A stretch of DNA of 64,000 bases from Glycine soja (lineage: Eukaryota > Streptophyta > Magnoliopsida > Fabales > Fabaceae), in the NCBI RefSeq assembly GCF_004193775.1, contig NC_041012.1:14157223-14221222 (forward strand), written 5' to 3'. The translations under genes and the position numbers were made by a program. Below, one piece after another: positions 44,310 through 57,488 of this stretch; positions within the stretch are counted from its first letter, which is position 1; every line of letters begins with the position of its first letter. The notes beneath the pieces are model-generated. The model searched no databases and was not told where the DNA came from. It saw only the letters and a list, made by a program, of their open reading frames with translations.

Positions 44310-47300
44310 TTAAGCACATCTAAATGATTCCTTCCATCGTAACAACTTGTTTAGTGCAACCAGATAGGCCTTAGCAGTGGAAACAACAACATCCATTTCT
44401 GCTGCAATCCCACTACAATAAATGTAATACATTAACTAGTGGTGCAAGTATATGATTTAAAAGAACATGATAGACTAGAGAAATAAACTTAATTATCATA
44501 CCTAAATGTTGGATAATTAGCATCTTCAGTGAAAGCATAAGTAGATGTATGATTGTTCTCCCTACAAATTACAACACGTGCTGTGACATTTACACCAATG
44601 CCTTCTGTAACTGAATTCAATGAGTAATCCAAAAGTTTTGTAGGTTCCTACAAAAAATAGTTACAGATGTATGAAGAATGAAAAGAATGTGAAACAAAGC
44701 AAAGGATGATGATGAAGGAAGACATGAAGACTTTCAATTCTTTGTCTTGAGTTTTGACAGTGGCTTACGATAATTGATTACATGCTCTAAAGATTGGTTT
44801 ATAAAAAACTATTCGTTTTTAATAATCAATTACAAATGAATTTAATAATTTATTATCTCTTAAAACCTTTTTATAAGAAAAATGGTTCAATAATAATATA
44901 TTACATGAAAGTTTAATTAATTTCATTGATTATAGTTGAAATCCATATAGTCTAATTGAATAGTTTAATTGATTAATTGGAACAATAATCAATTAGATCA
45001 GTAACAGAAACCCAAAAATAACATAATGACAAAAAGATGAAGGGAAAAACAAAAAGTGAGAGAACACTTGTTTTACACTATAATCATTTACAATTTTTCA
45101 TAGAATTCAAACTCTGCTGATTGGGTTTCTTCTCTTAATTAAGATAGATAAATGTAAAGAAGTTGGAATTTAAAGTTGGTTGTTCTACATATTTAGGTGA
45201 TTTCATTGTTTGCGTATAGGTCTATGTGTCCATAAGAGTTGAAACTCTGTCAAAGGGATTTCTTAAAAGGGTTCTACAATGTGTTCTAAGTACGAGGAAT
45301 TTCAAGAAAATGATTGATGTCAAGAGGTATCTTGATTGTTGTTTGCTTGTAACAGAATTTTATGCATCATATAGGAACACTAGAATTATATGATCATGTT
45401 TTCTGCATCCCAAGAATCTAAGTAAATTATGCTAACCTTTTTAAAAGAAAATCTTTCCGAGGGTTTAGAAAAACTTTTTGGGTCATGTTTTTGAAAATTC
45501 AATTCACTCCCATTTTTTATTCCTTGCAATTTGTCTGATATAAAATCCAGTTAAATGATTTTAAAACTTCCTTTTGAATAATTTGTATAACCAAGAGAGT
45601 TTTGTGTGATAGTGATTTTAAATTTTTGAAGTTACATTTAAAGAAAAACAAGATTAATTAATAATGTTTCAATACAAAATTATCAGCGTTTAATATTGAA
45701 AACCTTCTAGCCCTTTATATATTTTTCCATAAAAATCTATCACAATCTTACATAAATAGGGGAAATTATCACAACCTTTTACCTTTTTTAAAGCTTAGTC
45801 TATAAATATGATTAGATTATGAGTAAATAGAGTATGCCCTAAAGTAAAAAGGATTTTTACATAATCAACTAATATTAAATTGTGATGTATGTTATGTTTG
45901 ATGACTATTACAATAATTATTGATAACAATCATACATAGTATAATTGTTTTATTGATTGATACTATGAAATTTTTAAACTTGTAGTCCATAGAAATTAAA
46001 CTCTTAGATTATTGTAGGATAGATAAGATATCATATCACAATAGGGGCTAAATGTTTATATAGGTTGAAATATGTTCGATAAAGCTCTTAAAATGAAAAG
46101 GACTTAATAGTGAAAAATGTTTGTAAATTACAAACCTTCACAACGAGATTAATGGCCTTGTAAGTTGAATCCACTGCTCCTATACCAATAGAACAAGCAA
46201 CATGTGTGCTACCATCAATATTAACAAGTTTTACTGTTGCTGTAGAAAGACCAATAGTTCCACAAGTCACCTACATTCGTAAATATTAATTAATGTAAAG
46301 TTATGACATTACATGAAAATCTAGTTTTAAATTAGGCATATTATAATATACTTGTAAACCACCAAGCTTCCAGATAGATTCTGCATGACAAGCTTTATGT
46401 GATACTAGTGCTTTGAGGTCGACATCAGTTACAACCTAAGAATACAAAAATTGAAATTGAAAAGTAAGAAAAGAATATTTTCTTCAAAATGGATGCGTAG
46501 ATATCTTGCAAATAATAATATATCATAATAGTACAATTACAATTATAGTAAAAAGTAAACACGTATGATGAAAAATATCTTAGCATACAACACAAGATTA
46601 CAAGTTTTAACACCCATGGTAAATTCAACACCTCAAAAAACATTAACAATTTAAGAACCAAATGTTAAGCATGATCTCTTTCTCTACATTGAAGAATGCA
46701 ACTTAAGGACAAGGTTTACTGCTTAAATGCATCGATATAATATACAAAGGTGTAACATCAAAGATGTTTGTCAGTGCAAACTACTATGAATACTACACGA
46801 ATAACACTTTTAGGATCTTGGCACACCCACATGAAAGGACACCCAAATTGGTGTTTCATACAATAAATAAATAGCATCCAATTTGATTTCCTATTCTTTT
46901 CTTTCTTATTTCTTTCCAACATCGCAAAATACCTCCCATTAACATGTGCTATAATCAAATGCACTAATGCAGAGTTGAAGTGGCAAAACCTTTGCACAGT
47001 TCCTTTTGTTATCTTGTTTCTTAAAATTAAAAATAAAACATATATCATACATTCTTTCCTTCATCTCCATCACAAATCAGAATAAGGCCTTTTCCTTATG
47101 AGTGAGGTCAGATTGCTTCCTATGGCATAAGGTTTTTAAAATATGGTGAGACTGTGTTTGTAGCAATAATGAAAAGAATTTTGTAGTATTTTCTATAATT
47201 GCAACCACATTAGTCACATTTGTCTACGAATTCAAACTCAAAAAAATATGGTTTGCAATTTGCACTTCATTCAATAAGATATTGCATATACTTTTTTCCT

Positions 47301-50300
47301 CAGTATAACATGTATACTTTCCTCATTATCAAGAGTTGGTGGTTGATCTTGAGCTAATTCCCATAATAAAGCAACCGCCTTGGAGAGTGCACATTCATTC
47401 CAAATGCTTTTGATAAAATCATCTGAGTGGGACTTATTTGCAATCCTAATAACGTTATATATCTATTTTACAAAATTTGCACTAGAGGGGTATGCCCTCC
47501 GCACCCACTTATCACTTTCTTCAACTTTCAACACTATTTGACGCACTAATCCCTATATGTCTAGTATATTAAATAAACCCATAAAAACTCTAAAAGTTTG
47601 TTATGTGATATAATTAGTTTTCCTTTTGATAAATAAATTATATTAGATGAGTACAAGGGGTACTAAAAAATATGTGCAAACCACACATCAAATAATTCCA
47701 ATCACAATAAAAATACAATTTAAAGCGTTGACATCCCATTTTGAAAATTGAAAACAATACTCCTTCTTTGTTGCCATAATCCATGACCAAGACCTAGATT
47801 TGATAAGATTTAAGATGCTTACCATATCTACTTGACCCTGATTAAATAAAGTTTTGTTATGCATTAACCAAAATAGCCCAAGTTATTGAGTACTAATTAA
47901 AGTTTCTTCCATCTAAGGATAGATTCATGCTAAATATATTGAGTCATTGAATCTTTGTCACATTCCTAGTTTGGGACTACAATTAGTTTAGAACTAGAGG
48001 TGTCAAATGGTAACCTTTTTTGTGAGCTTTACACAAATTTGTCTAGTGTTATAAGTTTAATTAGCTGGCTATGGTTCGCATGCACCATACATAATATTTG
48101 GGTAAACTTTAAGCATCATGTGTATATTCTTCTCTACATTTTTCGTTATCCTATAGTTATGATAGTATGCTTCTTTTAGGTCTTAATAAATCTCTTCATG
48201 CTTTTGATTTTTTTTTATCTATTAGCATAAAATAATATAAATGTTAAGTAATTTATTCAACCGACTTGTATAAAAACAAAAATAAAAACATAAATCATTT
48301 TCTTAATATTTTTAAAGTAATTATTACATAAATTTGATAAATGCAATTTTAAAATAGTATTTAAATATCAAGGGGGTTTAACTTAGTTGGTTGAGTATGA
48401 TTCATCGGCTGTTGTAAACTCCTTGGTAACTAGGCTCTATTTTTGGGGATAAATAAAGCTTAAATATATTTTTGATCCTGATAAATACTTTTTTAAAGTC
48501 TCAAATACTTTTTTTTTAACTTTTAGATCCCCAATAATTTTTATTTTATTTTTTGTCCCTCAAGTGCTATCTAAAGTACTTTTGAAAGGGTTATTTAAAC
48601 AAATTTGGGGATTAAAAAGAAAAAAAATTACGTACTAAAAAGTTTAAAAAATATTAGATACCAAAATAAAATTTAATTATTTAATGGGGACTAAAAACAT
48701 ATTTTCTAACTTGTAAAATTTTGAGGGTCTACACCTCCCAATGCCCAAATAACATCGATAGTATACCTCATGTCCATCAAATCATGGAATTAATCTTTTA
48801 AACTTTTTCATGACTATTTCCCTGGCTCCAAATATCATAGCTTTCATGCTAGTTAATAAAAACTAGACTAAATATATAGAAAGAAAAATTTCTAACTAGC
48901 AGAATTTCGAGGGTCATACCTCCCAATGCCCAAAAGCTCTATTCCTCTCACAAGCTAACCTGAATAACATGATCTCTTTCTCTCCCCCTTCTTATTTATG
49001 GGCAACATGCCTTATTTCTTCAATAAATTAATTGAAATAACTAACTAAGGAATATTTATATAAATCCTTTTAAATGATGAAATGTGTTTATTGTAAACTA
49101 AACGAACACATGTTGAAATAAGATACTAAAGAATAGTCATGCTATTGCGTTATATATTTCATATCTTTAATTTTTAACAAAGGGATTAGTTTTAATAATG
49201 TTTATAGAATAAAGCTTATTACGTGAATGGTTGTTTAATGACCTTGGTGTGCAGAATTAGAATTGTTATAGTGATCTAGACCTTGCCAAATGGAAACCAA
49301 TGAATTTCGCCAATTATTTAAAACCTAGAAAACATTAGAAGAATAAGGAGAAGTCATGAAGCCCTATTTTAGTTTGTTTATTCCAAAATTCACATATTAA
49401 ACATAAAACTAAACTTAGTAAAGTGGATTAGAAAGACACTAGAAGATGAATAGTAGCATTTAGCTACCAATCACTTTTTTTTTAAAAAGAACATGCGACT
49501 TTTGAAGATTATGCATAGACTTTCAGATTGAATATCAAAAGCCTTGTTAGGAGTACAACTTATACTTCTATAGTAATTAATTTGTATGATAATAATTAAC
49601 TACTAAATTACTTCAAAGATACTAATAAATATTGCTTCAGAAGTTACTTGAAAATATCATATTCTAGCTAAAATAGATGTTTTTGTCTCTTTTCAAGAAA
49701 AATAGATGTTTCTTATGATAAACAAAAAATCCATAGAGGTATAGAAGGATGAAGCACACACACCATTCATACCAGTTCACCCACAACCTTGAGCTACATC
49801 TAGTTTCTACACCTGTAGGGTTTCCACTAATAGAAGCACCAATTGTGGTATTCTCCAAGAACCTTCAGAGGCTCCTATAACAAGTATTCTCCAAGCCTTT
49901 AAAGGCTCCCCTTGGGTATTTTTCGAATATCCTCTCGAGGATTCACCCTAAGTATTCTTTCAAAAAGCCTATTCAAGCTTCATCCAAGTATTCTTTCTAA
50001 TAGTCTTTGTAGGCTTTACCTCCAGTATTCTCCAAGCCTTTGCAGACTCTATCCAATATTATTTCAAAAGGTCTCTGTAGGCTTCGAACCTCAAAGGAGC
50101 AATTCCTACCTGACTAACGCAACACTATATTGTGTTGACTCTCAAACTTCAAAAGCAACAATCATTTGACTTCTCTTATGAGGTTCTCTATCCTAAATAG
50201 GTTCTATTTGAGGACAAGTACCTAATACACCATTAAGGGGAAACTAATTAGTAAGCTCCCCCCGAGAAGGTGTTTATAGACACTTTATGGCTAAGTGGAT

Positions 50301-53300
50301 TTGACTCTAATTTCCTAGAGAGTCTAGGCTTAGAAAGACAAGTATCTTAAGGAAATAATATCATATGTAAAATACGACTTCTTGATCTATATTCTTTGTA
50401 TCCTACTTTCCTTCCTAGCAATGAACTTGAACTTCACTTCACCATCCTTAAATAGAGCTTCGAGATGATCATTGCTCCTTTTCTCGAGAGGCTTGGAGGT
50501 CAAGGATATCATATGTGAATTGTCTTCACTAACACCGCTGGTTCGTACTTATTCTTAATTAGAAAAGGTTGCATATTTTTAAATTTGAAATTATGATCGT
50601 TGGTGCTTGTTGTTGTTAGTGGCTCATGACTTTTCTTTTCTCTAGCATAGCCATGAGTTTTTTATACTTCAAAGATAAGTCTTCTACAAGTAAGTCTTCT
50701 TTGAATAGGTGAAATTTTCTCAAGACTCCTTTTCTTGTTCTTGGTTGCCTTGCTTGTATAGGACTTATAGTTTAATGACTATCTCTTTCTTCTTCAAGAT
50801 GATTCTTGTCTTCAAAACGACTTGTCACTTTAGATGACAGGACCCGAGTACATTTTTTTATGACGTCTTCTTTATAACTTCTGGTGCGTGCTTATGAACT
50901 GTGTAGGCATGTTTGTCTACACTATTCTCTTTTGTAGTGCATTCTCTAATGATCCCTTAGTCATGTGTAGCTTCTAGTATCTACCCTTTGACTAAAGTGA
51001 CTTCCAGAATCATGCTTTTAGTCATATGCAACTTTGAATATTTGCACTTTGACAAAGAACTCATGATTACCCTTCTGCTTATAGTATATTTCTTATGAAG
51101 TTAGACAATCTTAAGACTTGAGGTACCTTCACTGTAGGCTAATGCTTTAGACCTTTCTCCATGCTTTTTGATTAAGTTTTGTCTTTTAAAAACACTAAAG
51201 ACAAATTATCCATTAGTAGCACAAGTCTAAACAACTTAGAACTTGCTTCTTAAAAACTTGTTGTCATTAAAACTGTTTTGCTTAAAAAGGGTTCTACTTT
51301 AACAGCTAGAGGTTATGTAAGAACAAAAGAAAATTAGAAAATCATAGATAACATGAACCCATTGATCTAACGATAAAAAAGTAGTTTTTAAGAGATTGTT
51401 GGTAGGTAGACCATGTTTAAGAGGTTGTCAAAGGTATATCTAACAGTGATGTTTTTAGATTAAATACAAAATAAGAAATAAAGGAATCTTAGTAACATAC
51501 ATTTTAACAAATTTTTTAAATTTTTTTTCCAGTTTTAGTTAAAATTTACCAATTAAAAAATTATGAGTAGATCCTCATTACTTAGATAAGTAAATCAATT
51601 GTTTAATCTCCTAGTTAAATATAGTCTAGCTAGTGAAGTTTCTTTTTATAGGATTTTCAATATAGTTCCAGATTTTATAACTGTTTCTCTTCATGCTAAT
51701 ACTTCCATTATTTTTCCTCATGGTTTCTAGTTTGTAATTCCTTTTTTACTAAAAAAAATACCTATATAATTATGTGATTTTTAATAAAATTTAATCAATA
51801 ATAAAATTATATTCAAAAGGGTGTATTAGATAGTATGTTGCTATTCTCTTAGAGGTATTATGTGTTATAAATTAACTTTGGCATAGTGAAAATGGATGTA
51901 ACAATAAAAGGTTATTTGTATTCTATTCTAAATATACCAACATGGACCTAACATTTTGAATTAACATTGTGATATCTTACTATATTTGAATGATCAATAT
52001 TAAAGATGGGGTGTTTTGGTTTTGTATATAGGTGGGGTTGGGCTAAAATGGGAATTTTGTACTATACATTATGTTTCTACTCCTTGCACATCTTGTGCTA
52101 AGGTTGAAAAACTTTTAATCATACATCTTTGCTTATAATAAAAGGATGATCAAGATTAAAAGAAAAATGCCCATGATTTTTTAAGTGATCATGTGACCAC
52201 TTACTAAATTTTATTCTTGATCATTTATGTATAATTGTATGACTCATATTTATGGTTCCCACTTCACAAAACTAAAAAAATAATTCAATTGATATGCTTA
52301 CATATAGAAAGACACATAAATAAAATTATATGGAGGGAAGAAAATTAGTAGTTCTTAACCTTTTTTTTCTCAGCCATTGCTTTGAATTGCCTAAACACAC
52401 TATCAACTTCATCTTCCTTAAGATCATAACCAAGCTGAAATATAGATGATAACCAAAATAGCAAAGGGTAACATTAAGTATATTTTAAACATTAACAATG
52501 TGTTTCGATAGAGTAATAGAAAAAACAATAACAAAGCTTTACTCCACCCGGTGAAGTCGAATCTATAGTAATTGAATTTACTTAGTTCTATTTTTTTCTT
52601 GAATAGAATAATTAAATTAAGTTTTCTTCATTTTTGAAAAAAAAAGTTATATTGTAAAAAATAAAATTTGCTAGGTGTTGATTAATTTAATTTATATTTT
52701 TTTGGTGAATCTTAATTTGTTTAATGTTTATTGATGCAAGAAAAATATATATTAGTAATGTAAACTTGATGATAAATCTCATGGACTATGGTAGTGTTGA
52801 ATTTGATCGATATTAAAGCACACAAAATGAATACATGGATATTTTAAAAGAAGTCATATATGAAAAGATCAAGAAGAAAGAAAAAGAAATGAGATATATA
52901 TGGGGAATGCTAATATTCTTCTTAATTGGAGTGTATTAGCATTCAACACAAAATAATTTGGACTATAAAATTATTTATTTTTCTGTTTTCCAAAATTTAA
53001 GGATATTATAGAACTTTGTCATTTAATTCACAAAATAAAAATAATTTTTTTTCTCTCTCGTATCTTTTTCCACGATTCTCTCTTATATATGAGAAATATT
53101 TTTATTTTTTAATTAAAATAATAAAATACGATAATGTCTTTGAATTAAATTTTGAAAAATAAAAGATTGAATGATTTTTTAGTCCAATTTTTATGTGTTA
53201 AACGCTAATGCAAACTAATTAGGATGGATATTAACATTCACTTATATATGTGTGTGAGTGCGCATGTACACTCTTAAATACTTTTTTGTCTTTGTATTTT

Positions 53301-53528
53301 AGTAGACTACCACCTATTTTGTTGAAATTTTAATTTAGCACATTTAAGAAATAAATTACCATTGAGATTAGTATAAAATTTTAAATTTACTCAAGCTATA
53401 AAGCCAAACATAGTATTTCATATCCTCCTTAAAGTTACATTCTTTCATAAAACTCTATATCTAAATACGCAATAAAAAAAAAGTATTTGTATACCTCTTC
53501 AAGTCGCTTTCTCAAAGCTTGGCTTCCA
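44310..53528 (-). CDS. 2-isopropylmalate synthase / homocitrate synthase family, C-terminal exons
   Basis: Six minus-strand exons join in phase: 53495-53528, 52360-52434, 46352-46435, 46136-46270, 44502-44647 and 44310-44412 (stop TAA 44310-44312). All introns are GT...AG; phases agree, including two split codons. They encode about 192 residues of the LeuA allosteric/dimer domain: [87 protein letters not shown] and [20 protein letters not shown]. Plant IPMS condenses acetyl-CoA with 2-oxoisovalerate for leucine synthesis in plastids, and this domain mediates leucine feedback. The nodule homocitrate synthase branch (GmN56/FEN1) is related. Introns are large (46436-52359 is 5.9 kb). The catalytic HMGL-type exons were not found between 53529 and 64000, so the gene is either truncated or extends beyond the window. 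Confidence 0.8.
44740..45540. repeat. Degraded copia LTR in an IPMS-like intron
   Basis: It contains 'ataattgattacatg', 'aataatcaattaca' and 'taattgattaattgg' words and ends near 'aaaattcaattcactcccatttttt'. These resemble the AATCGATTA block and 'caattcaccccctct' end of the copia LTR at 13915-15244. It is strongly diverged. It lies in the intron 44648-46135. Confidence 0.4.
45541..46135. other. Intron sequence, nothing further seen
   Basis: AT-rich intronic sequence between the degraded LTR and the exon at 46136. No coding frame or repeat with defined ends was recognised. Confidence 0.5.
46436..47280 (-). other. Intron sequence, no gene seen
   Basis: Start of the 5.9-kb intron. Minus-strand open frames at 46425-46661 and 46758-47048 have AT-driven composition, and the former overlaps the exon-intron border. 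I do not regard them as genes. Confidence 0.45.
47290..47560 (-). pseudogene. Unidentified coding relic inside intron
   Basis: A minus-strand frame reads [20 protein letters not shown], a TAG (near 47466), and in the same frame [20 protein letters not shown] and [16 protein letters not shown], with a stop near 47270. Amino-acid use is that of a real soluble protein and unlike its AT-rich surroundings. I do not recognise the family. It could be a captured gene fragment inside a DNA transposon or an old pseudogene on the same strand as the host gene. Confidence 0.4.
47561..48465. other. Intron sequence, no gene seen
   Basis: AT-rich intronic sequence with no supportable frame. 47960-48060 has gene-flank-like text but no motif. 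Confidence 0.4.
48466..48716. mobile_element. MITE-like element with inverted ends
   Basis: The left end 'aaatatatttttgatcctgataaat' is complementary in outline to the right end 'taatggggactaaaaacatatttt'. The body carries two more 'ggtcc'-like words in inverted arrangement ('tttttgtccctcaag' and 'ttggggattaaaaag'). About 250 bp long, non-coding. This is typical of the abundant 'aaatatgtttttggtccct' legume MITEs. Confidence 0.55.
49700..51445 (-). mobile_element. Possible copia LTR, minus strand
   Basis: In reverse it would start TGTTAGATATACC (51445) and end near 49700-49800 with 'actggtatgaatggtgtgtg'-type sequence and 'gaactggtatg'. 'ccagttcacccacaaccttgagctac' (49768) resembles the Gln/Ala-rich leader found at the end of Sirevirus LTRs ('cccagttcggtgcaacgtcacctac' at 22627). 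No target duplication was found and no internal domain is attached. Confidence 0.35.
49870..50110. repeat. Degenerate tandem repeats
   Basis: Four or five imperfect units of about 45-55 bp, each with 'gtattctttc.aa.agcct....aggctt.acc'. Within the LTR-like region 49700-51445. Confidence 0.6.
51446..52359. other. Intron sequence, no gene seen
   Basis: End of the 5.9-kb intron leading to the exon at 52360. No frame or repeat with ends was recognised. Confidence 0.5.
52435..53494. other. Intron sequence, no gene seen
   Basis: A 1,060-bp intron (GT...AG on the minus strand) between the exons at 52360-52434 and 53495-53528. AT-rich, with no feature of its own. Confidence 0.5.
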
Positions 53529-53640
53529 CTTCATCAATAAATGTAAAAAATAATAGAAATCAAGAAAACATTAGTTAGAAATTGATTGCGCAATGAATAA
53601 AATACCAAAATAATGAAAAAGTTGTTAGTAAAGATTACAC

Positions 53641-53730
53641 AAAGCCTTGGAATTCAATATCCTAACACAAAAAGCCTTGGAATTTAATATCCTAACACAA
53701 GAAGCCTTGGAATTCAATATCCTAACACAA
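53641..53730. repeat. Tandem repeat, 3 x 30 bp
   Basis: Three consecutive 30-bp units 'aaagccttggaattcaatat...' differing at only two positions (one C/T, one A/G). Confidence 0.95.
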
Positions 53731-54450
53731 AAAAATATTATTTTTTTCTTGGTTATAAATATACATTTCTTAATTTTTAATAAAAGGCTAGGATTTCTAA
53801 AGCATCATAATAATCCCAACTAGGTTAGCACCAAGAGGATCACCAATCACCTGTATAAGACGAGGTTCCTTACTATAGTGAATTTACATGTTGAAAAACA
53901 TTAAAATAAGACTTCAACTACCATTGGAGAAATTACAAAGGAATGAACAATTCCATATGTTGCGTCCAATGGGACCTTTCATGCAAAGGACCTAGCATCC
54001 AATGGATGGTTGCATCCAATACATGAGCATTCATCCATCCATGTGTTGCGTCTAATTCATGGTGTATCATATGTCTTTGTGTTTATAATCTATATGTGCA
54101 TTTGTATGCAAAACGGAAAATTCATTAGTCCGTTAACTAACAATGATTTGAAATAAGTGTCAAATTCCCTACTGAATCACATGAATGGCCTAGAACTATG
54201 CATCATTACCCATACCTCCCTTTGAACACCTCATCATGTCACATTAAATGCAGAACAATTACCTTTTCTCTCTACTAAAATTCAATGAGTGCCAAATTTT
54301 TTTCGCATTTGAAATAAACACATTACCAAAAAAATTTAGCCTTCGAGTCTCACTTACAATCTTGTGATTTTTACTACATAACTTTCCTCTCTTCTATCTT
54401 TTGCACTCATAATCCAAGAAGACCACTTCTAATGTTAATCCTAACCAGAA
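53731..54450. other. Upstream of the IPMS-like exons, no gene seen
   Basis: Expected location for the preceding IPMS-like exon (the one ending in ...GKLS), but no matching sequence was found. 53800-53870 has an exon-like GTGATTGGTGATCCTCTTGG stretch on the minus strand after TATACAG; it does not match IPMS and ends in a stop. Confidence 0.4.
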
Positions 54451-55150
54451 CCCGAATATGGATTCCAACGAAGATTTTGTTGACATTGTTCCTACTCACA
54501 GAGTCCTCTTGATATCAATAGTGCAATACTCAATGTTTAGTATTACTTCACTATTGATTATCTAGATAAACTTGGCCTGAAGATCAAGAAGAACATAGAT
54601 ATGTGGAATCAGAAGCTACTTCAATATGAATGAGGTCATATACCCAAAGTTGATCATGATGTATTGAAGGACTACAAAGTTTTCTAGTAAATGGATGATT
54701 GTTGGAGAAGTTTTGGGGAAAACAACGAAAATTACACCCACAACCGTTACTACTACAATTTGTAGTGAAAGAGTAGACAATTATTTGTAGAATGATTAGG
54801 ATATGCCCTATGTTGAGTCCAAGGCAATATAGAAGGTGTTATTAGGAGACAAATTCAAGTTTCCTCTGTCATTTGGAAACATGACAAGGGATGCTAAGGT
54901 GTAATGCTCAAGTGTTCCATCAAATTCTAAACAAGGCCATCTTTCCCAAAGTGAGGTCAAAAGACTTCATCACTGAGATTCATATATTTTTCCAGCCCTT
55001 TTCATCTACTAGAAGGTATTTCCTTCAACATCCCCTTACAATCTACACTAATATATTTTAGGAATTTGAATGGCTAAGGGTAAATGAAGAACATCACCTA
55101 TGTTTTACTGGTAAACAAACATTTTGGGATCAATGGGTTTATGATGAATT
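54451..55150 (+). pseudogene. Degraded coding relic, probably of a transposable element
   Basis: From ATG at about 54452 a protein-like text with frameshifts appears: MDSNEDFVDIVPTHRV, DYLDKLGLKIKKNIDMWNQK, PKVDHDVLKDYKVF and, further on, FPKVRSKDFITEI. Stops and shifts occur every 20-60 codons. I do not recognise the family with confidence. Confidence 0.35.
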
Positions 55151-56192
55151 TGTTGGAGTTAACCCTAGAGGCTAACCTATTTTAGATTATATTTATATCA
55201 CGACTTTTGTTTATATATTTTATATACATAAGACATGTCAATTATTATGTTATTAGTTTTATAGCATAATAATTTCTTTAGAATAGGCAATTCATTCAAT
55301 GGCAAATCAAATGAGACTTGAGTGTGAGATTCATTGTTGTTTTAAAAGTATCTGTAGTCAAGTATTATTATTGACAGGGTGACAATAGTGCATTGAGGAT
55401 ATTATGTGAGTAGTTTGTTTATGTGTCCACTTTGGGATCGAGAAATTGAAGATCAAACTTGACAAGGATGACTCTCTTGTGCCTCTTGTTTGATCAAGAC
55501 ATTTGGATGAAGAGACAAACGTTACATGGTGAAAATGGTTGTGGTAAGATTGATATTGAAGCACCGATTTTCTTATCAGCGGGGTGGCAACGATGCATTG
55601 CTAGATGTCAAACACTTTCTGTAATATTATAAAGATAATATTGTTTCCAGTCTAGTGGGAGCCTATAAAGTCAAACACATAGAGTGATTAATTAGAGCAA
55701 ATGAATAAATTAAATGTGAGTTAATTTAGTTCATAGTTAATTAATAAAATATGATTTACTTAATTAATGACATATTTAATTAAGATTTAATTAAATAGGA
55801 CATAGTCTAGTAAGATAGCTAATTATATATGATTTAATTAATTATCTATAGATCTAATCAAATAAGATAAGTATGTATGTATCTAATCGAATAAGATTTG
55901 ATAAGATCAAATAGGATTTGGTAGGATAAGATATGATTGGGATTTGAATCAGATCATTCTCTTATACCTGGTTATTAGGATCACACTACAACTCGTAGTG
56001 TTATTCAATTTTACAATTGACAGCCTCTTCACCATGCTGGCTCGTGCACAAGATTGTCAAGATATTGAATCATCCTAAAATCACAAGCTTACTAATGTAA
56101 GCGTGGGATCTTTGATCCCTTTCGATATCAAATTATGAGTCACTCCCAAATATCTCTCTGTGTGGCCCGTTTTTAGGTGCTTGTTGGTTGCC
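55151..56192. other. No gene seen
   Basis: AT-rich text with short duplications such as 'attgacagggtgacaatagtgcattg' (55372) versus 'cagcggggtggcaacgatgcattg' (55577), a diverged repeat about 205 bp apart, and a purine-rich 'ataagat' cluster (55800-55950). No element ends or coding frame were recognised. Confidence 0.4.
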
Positions 56193-56197
56193 ACGTT

Positions 56198-57483
56198 TGT
56201 TAGGTCTAGACAATCACTAGTCTTATCTACTTTAGATTTTGATGAATAACAAAAAGTATAAATTAATAATATTCTAATGACTTTTTGACAAGTGGACTGG
56301 TTCTATTTCTTAAAAGACTTAAGAATATGTTGTATTGTCCTAGAAGGATTACTTTGTTAACTATCTATCCAGCGTCCAACACGCTAAAACTAAACGGCGA
56401 CCACTCTCTATGACAATTAGTGTTATACACTATGTTATTGGTTATATCACGCGTCCAACCGATAAGTAACTCATACATCTTTTGAAATGATCAGCATTAA
56501 CAAAAAGTCTGTGGTAACCATAAAAAGGAAGTACACATATTCCATCCTATACAAATTTATTTTGTCTCTCTTTATTTTGAAATGCTAATATTTGAATTTA
56601 AGGAAATGGAAAAATAGAATGTGCTAATAAGAATATTCTCTAAAGGTTGCTTTCATTAAAAGACAAAGGAGAACATGAGGATGTTTGTACTATCATACAA
56701 ATCCTCACAAATCAAAGCACGACACGTAGCTTTTCCTTCATTATGAGACAACGGTCTTTAAAAGGCAACCACTACTAAAAAAGAAGTAGAGGAAAATGCT
56801 GACGGAAAAGCAAGAAATGAGCAAAAGTGAAATACTGCTGAAATTACTAGACAATCAATACAACGTTTTCATTTGTTTATTCTTTGCTAAGAAAATTCAT
56901 TTTGTAATTTATCTTTATTTTTTATTCATTCTTTGAGTGTTGTTGAATACTTGTATTCATTCAAACTTGTGTTTCTGAAAGCCAGGAGTTGCTTAGTGTT
57001 AAAAATACTTGAGTTTCTTAGATTCAGGGGGAGTTTAAGAAAGTGTCATAAGTGGTATTAAAAATACTTGTAGAGCCAGGAGTGATAGGTCCAAATACTT
57101 GTTTGTAATCAAGTTTTGATTAGTAGAACCCTTTACTATTGTGTAAAGGAAAAATGGACATAGCTTAGGTTGAGTGAACTAGTATAAACTAAGTGTTTCT
57201 ACTTCTCTCTTTTATGGTTTATTGAGCATTCTATTAACACTCTCTGTCAATTATTTAATACCAAGTGTTTATTTGAAAAACAGTTTTAAAAGGACTCTCT
57301 GTTACTAGGTCTCTAGACGATTAAACTTGTATTTATTAAAATTTGTTTTTCTCCTTAGTGGATAAGTTATCTCTCTTCTACATTTCCATATATATAATCG
57401 CATTAAAAGTTGATATAAGTTTCTTATATCTTTGATTAACACACTATTCAACCCCCCTTTCTAGTGTGGCAGTTGTTATTTCA
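56198..57483 (+). mobile_element. Solo LTR, copia-like
   Basis: 1,286 bp, TGTTAGGTCTAGAC...GTTATTTCA, flanked by ACGTT (56193-56197) and ATGTT (57484-57488), one C/T difference. The end 'ttcaaccccccttctagtgtgg' is typical of plant copia LTRs ('caaccccccttctagtgtg'). No internal region is attached. Confidence 0.75.
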
Positions 57484-57488
57484 ATGTT

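Noticed and set aside
49870..50110. Possible CRISPR-like spaced repeats
   Set aside because: Units are imperfect, spacers are not unique, and the setting is plant nuclear DNA; a degenerate tandem repeat in an LTR is the better reading.
53800..53870. Possible extra exon of the IPMS-like gene
   Set aside because: There is an acceptor-like site, but the encoded residues do not fit the family and the frame ends in a stop.
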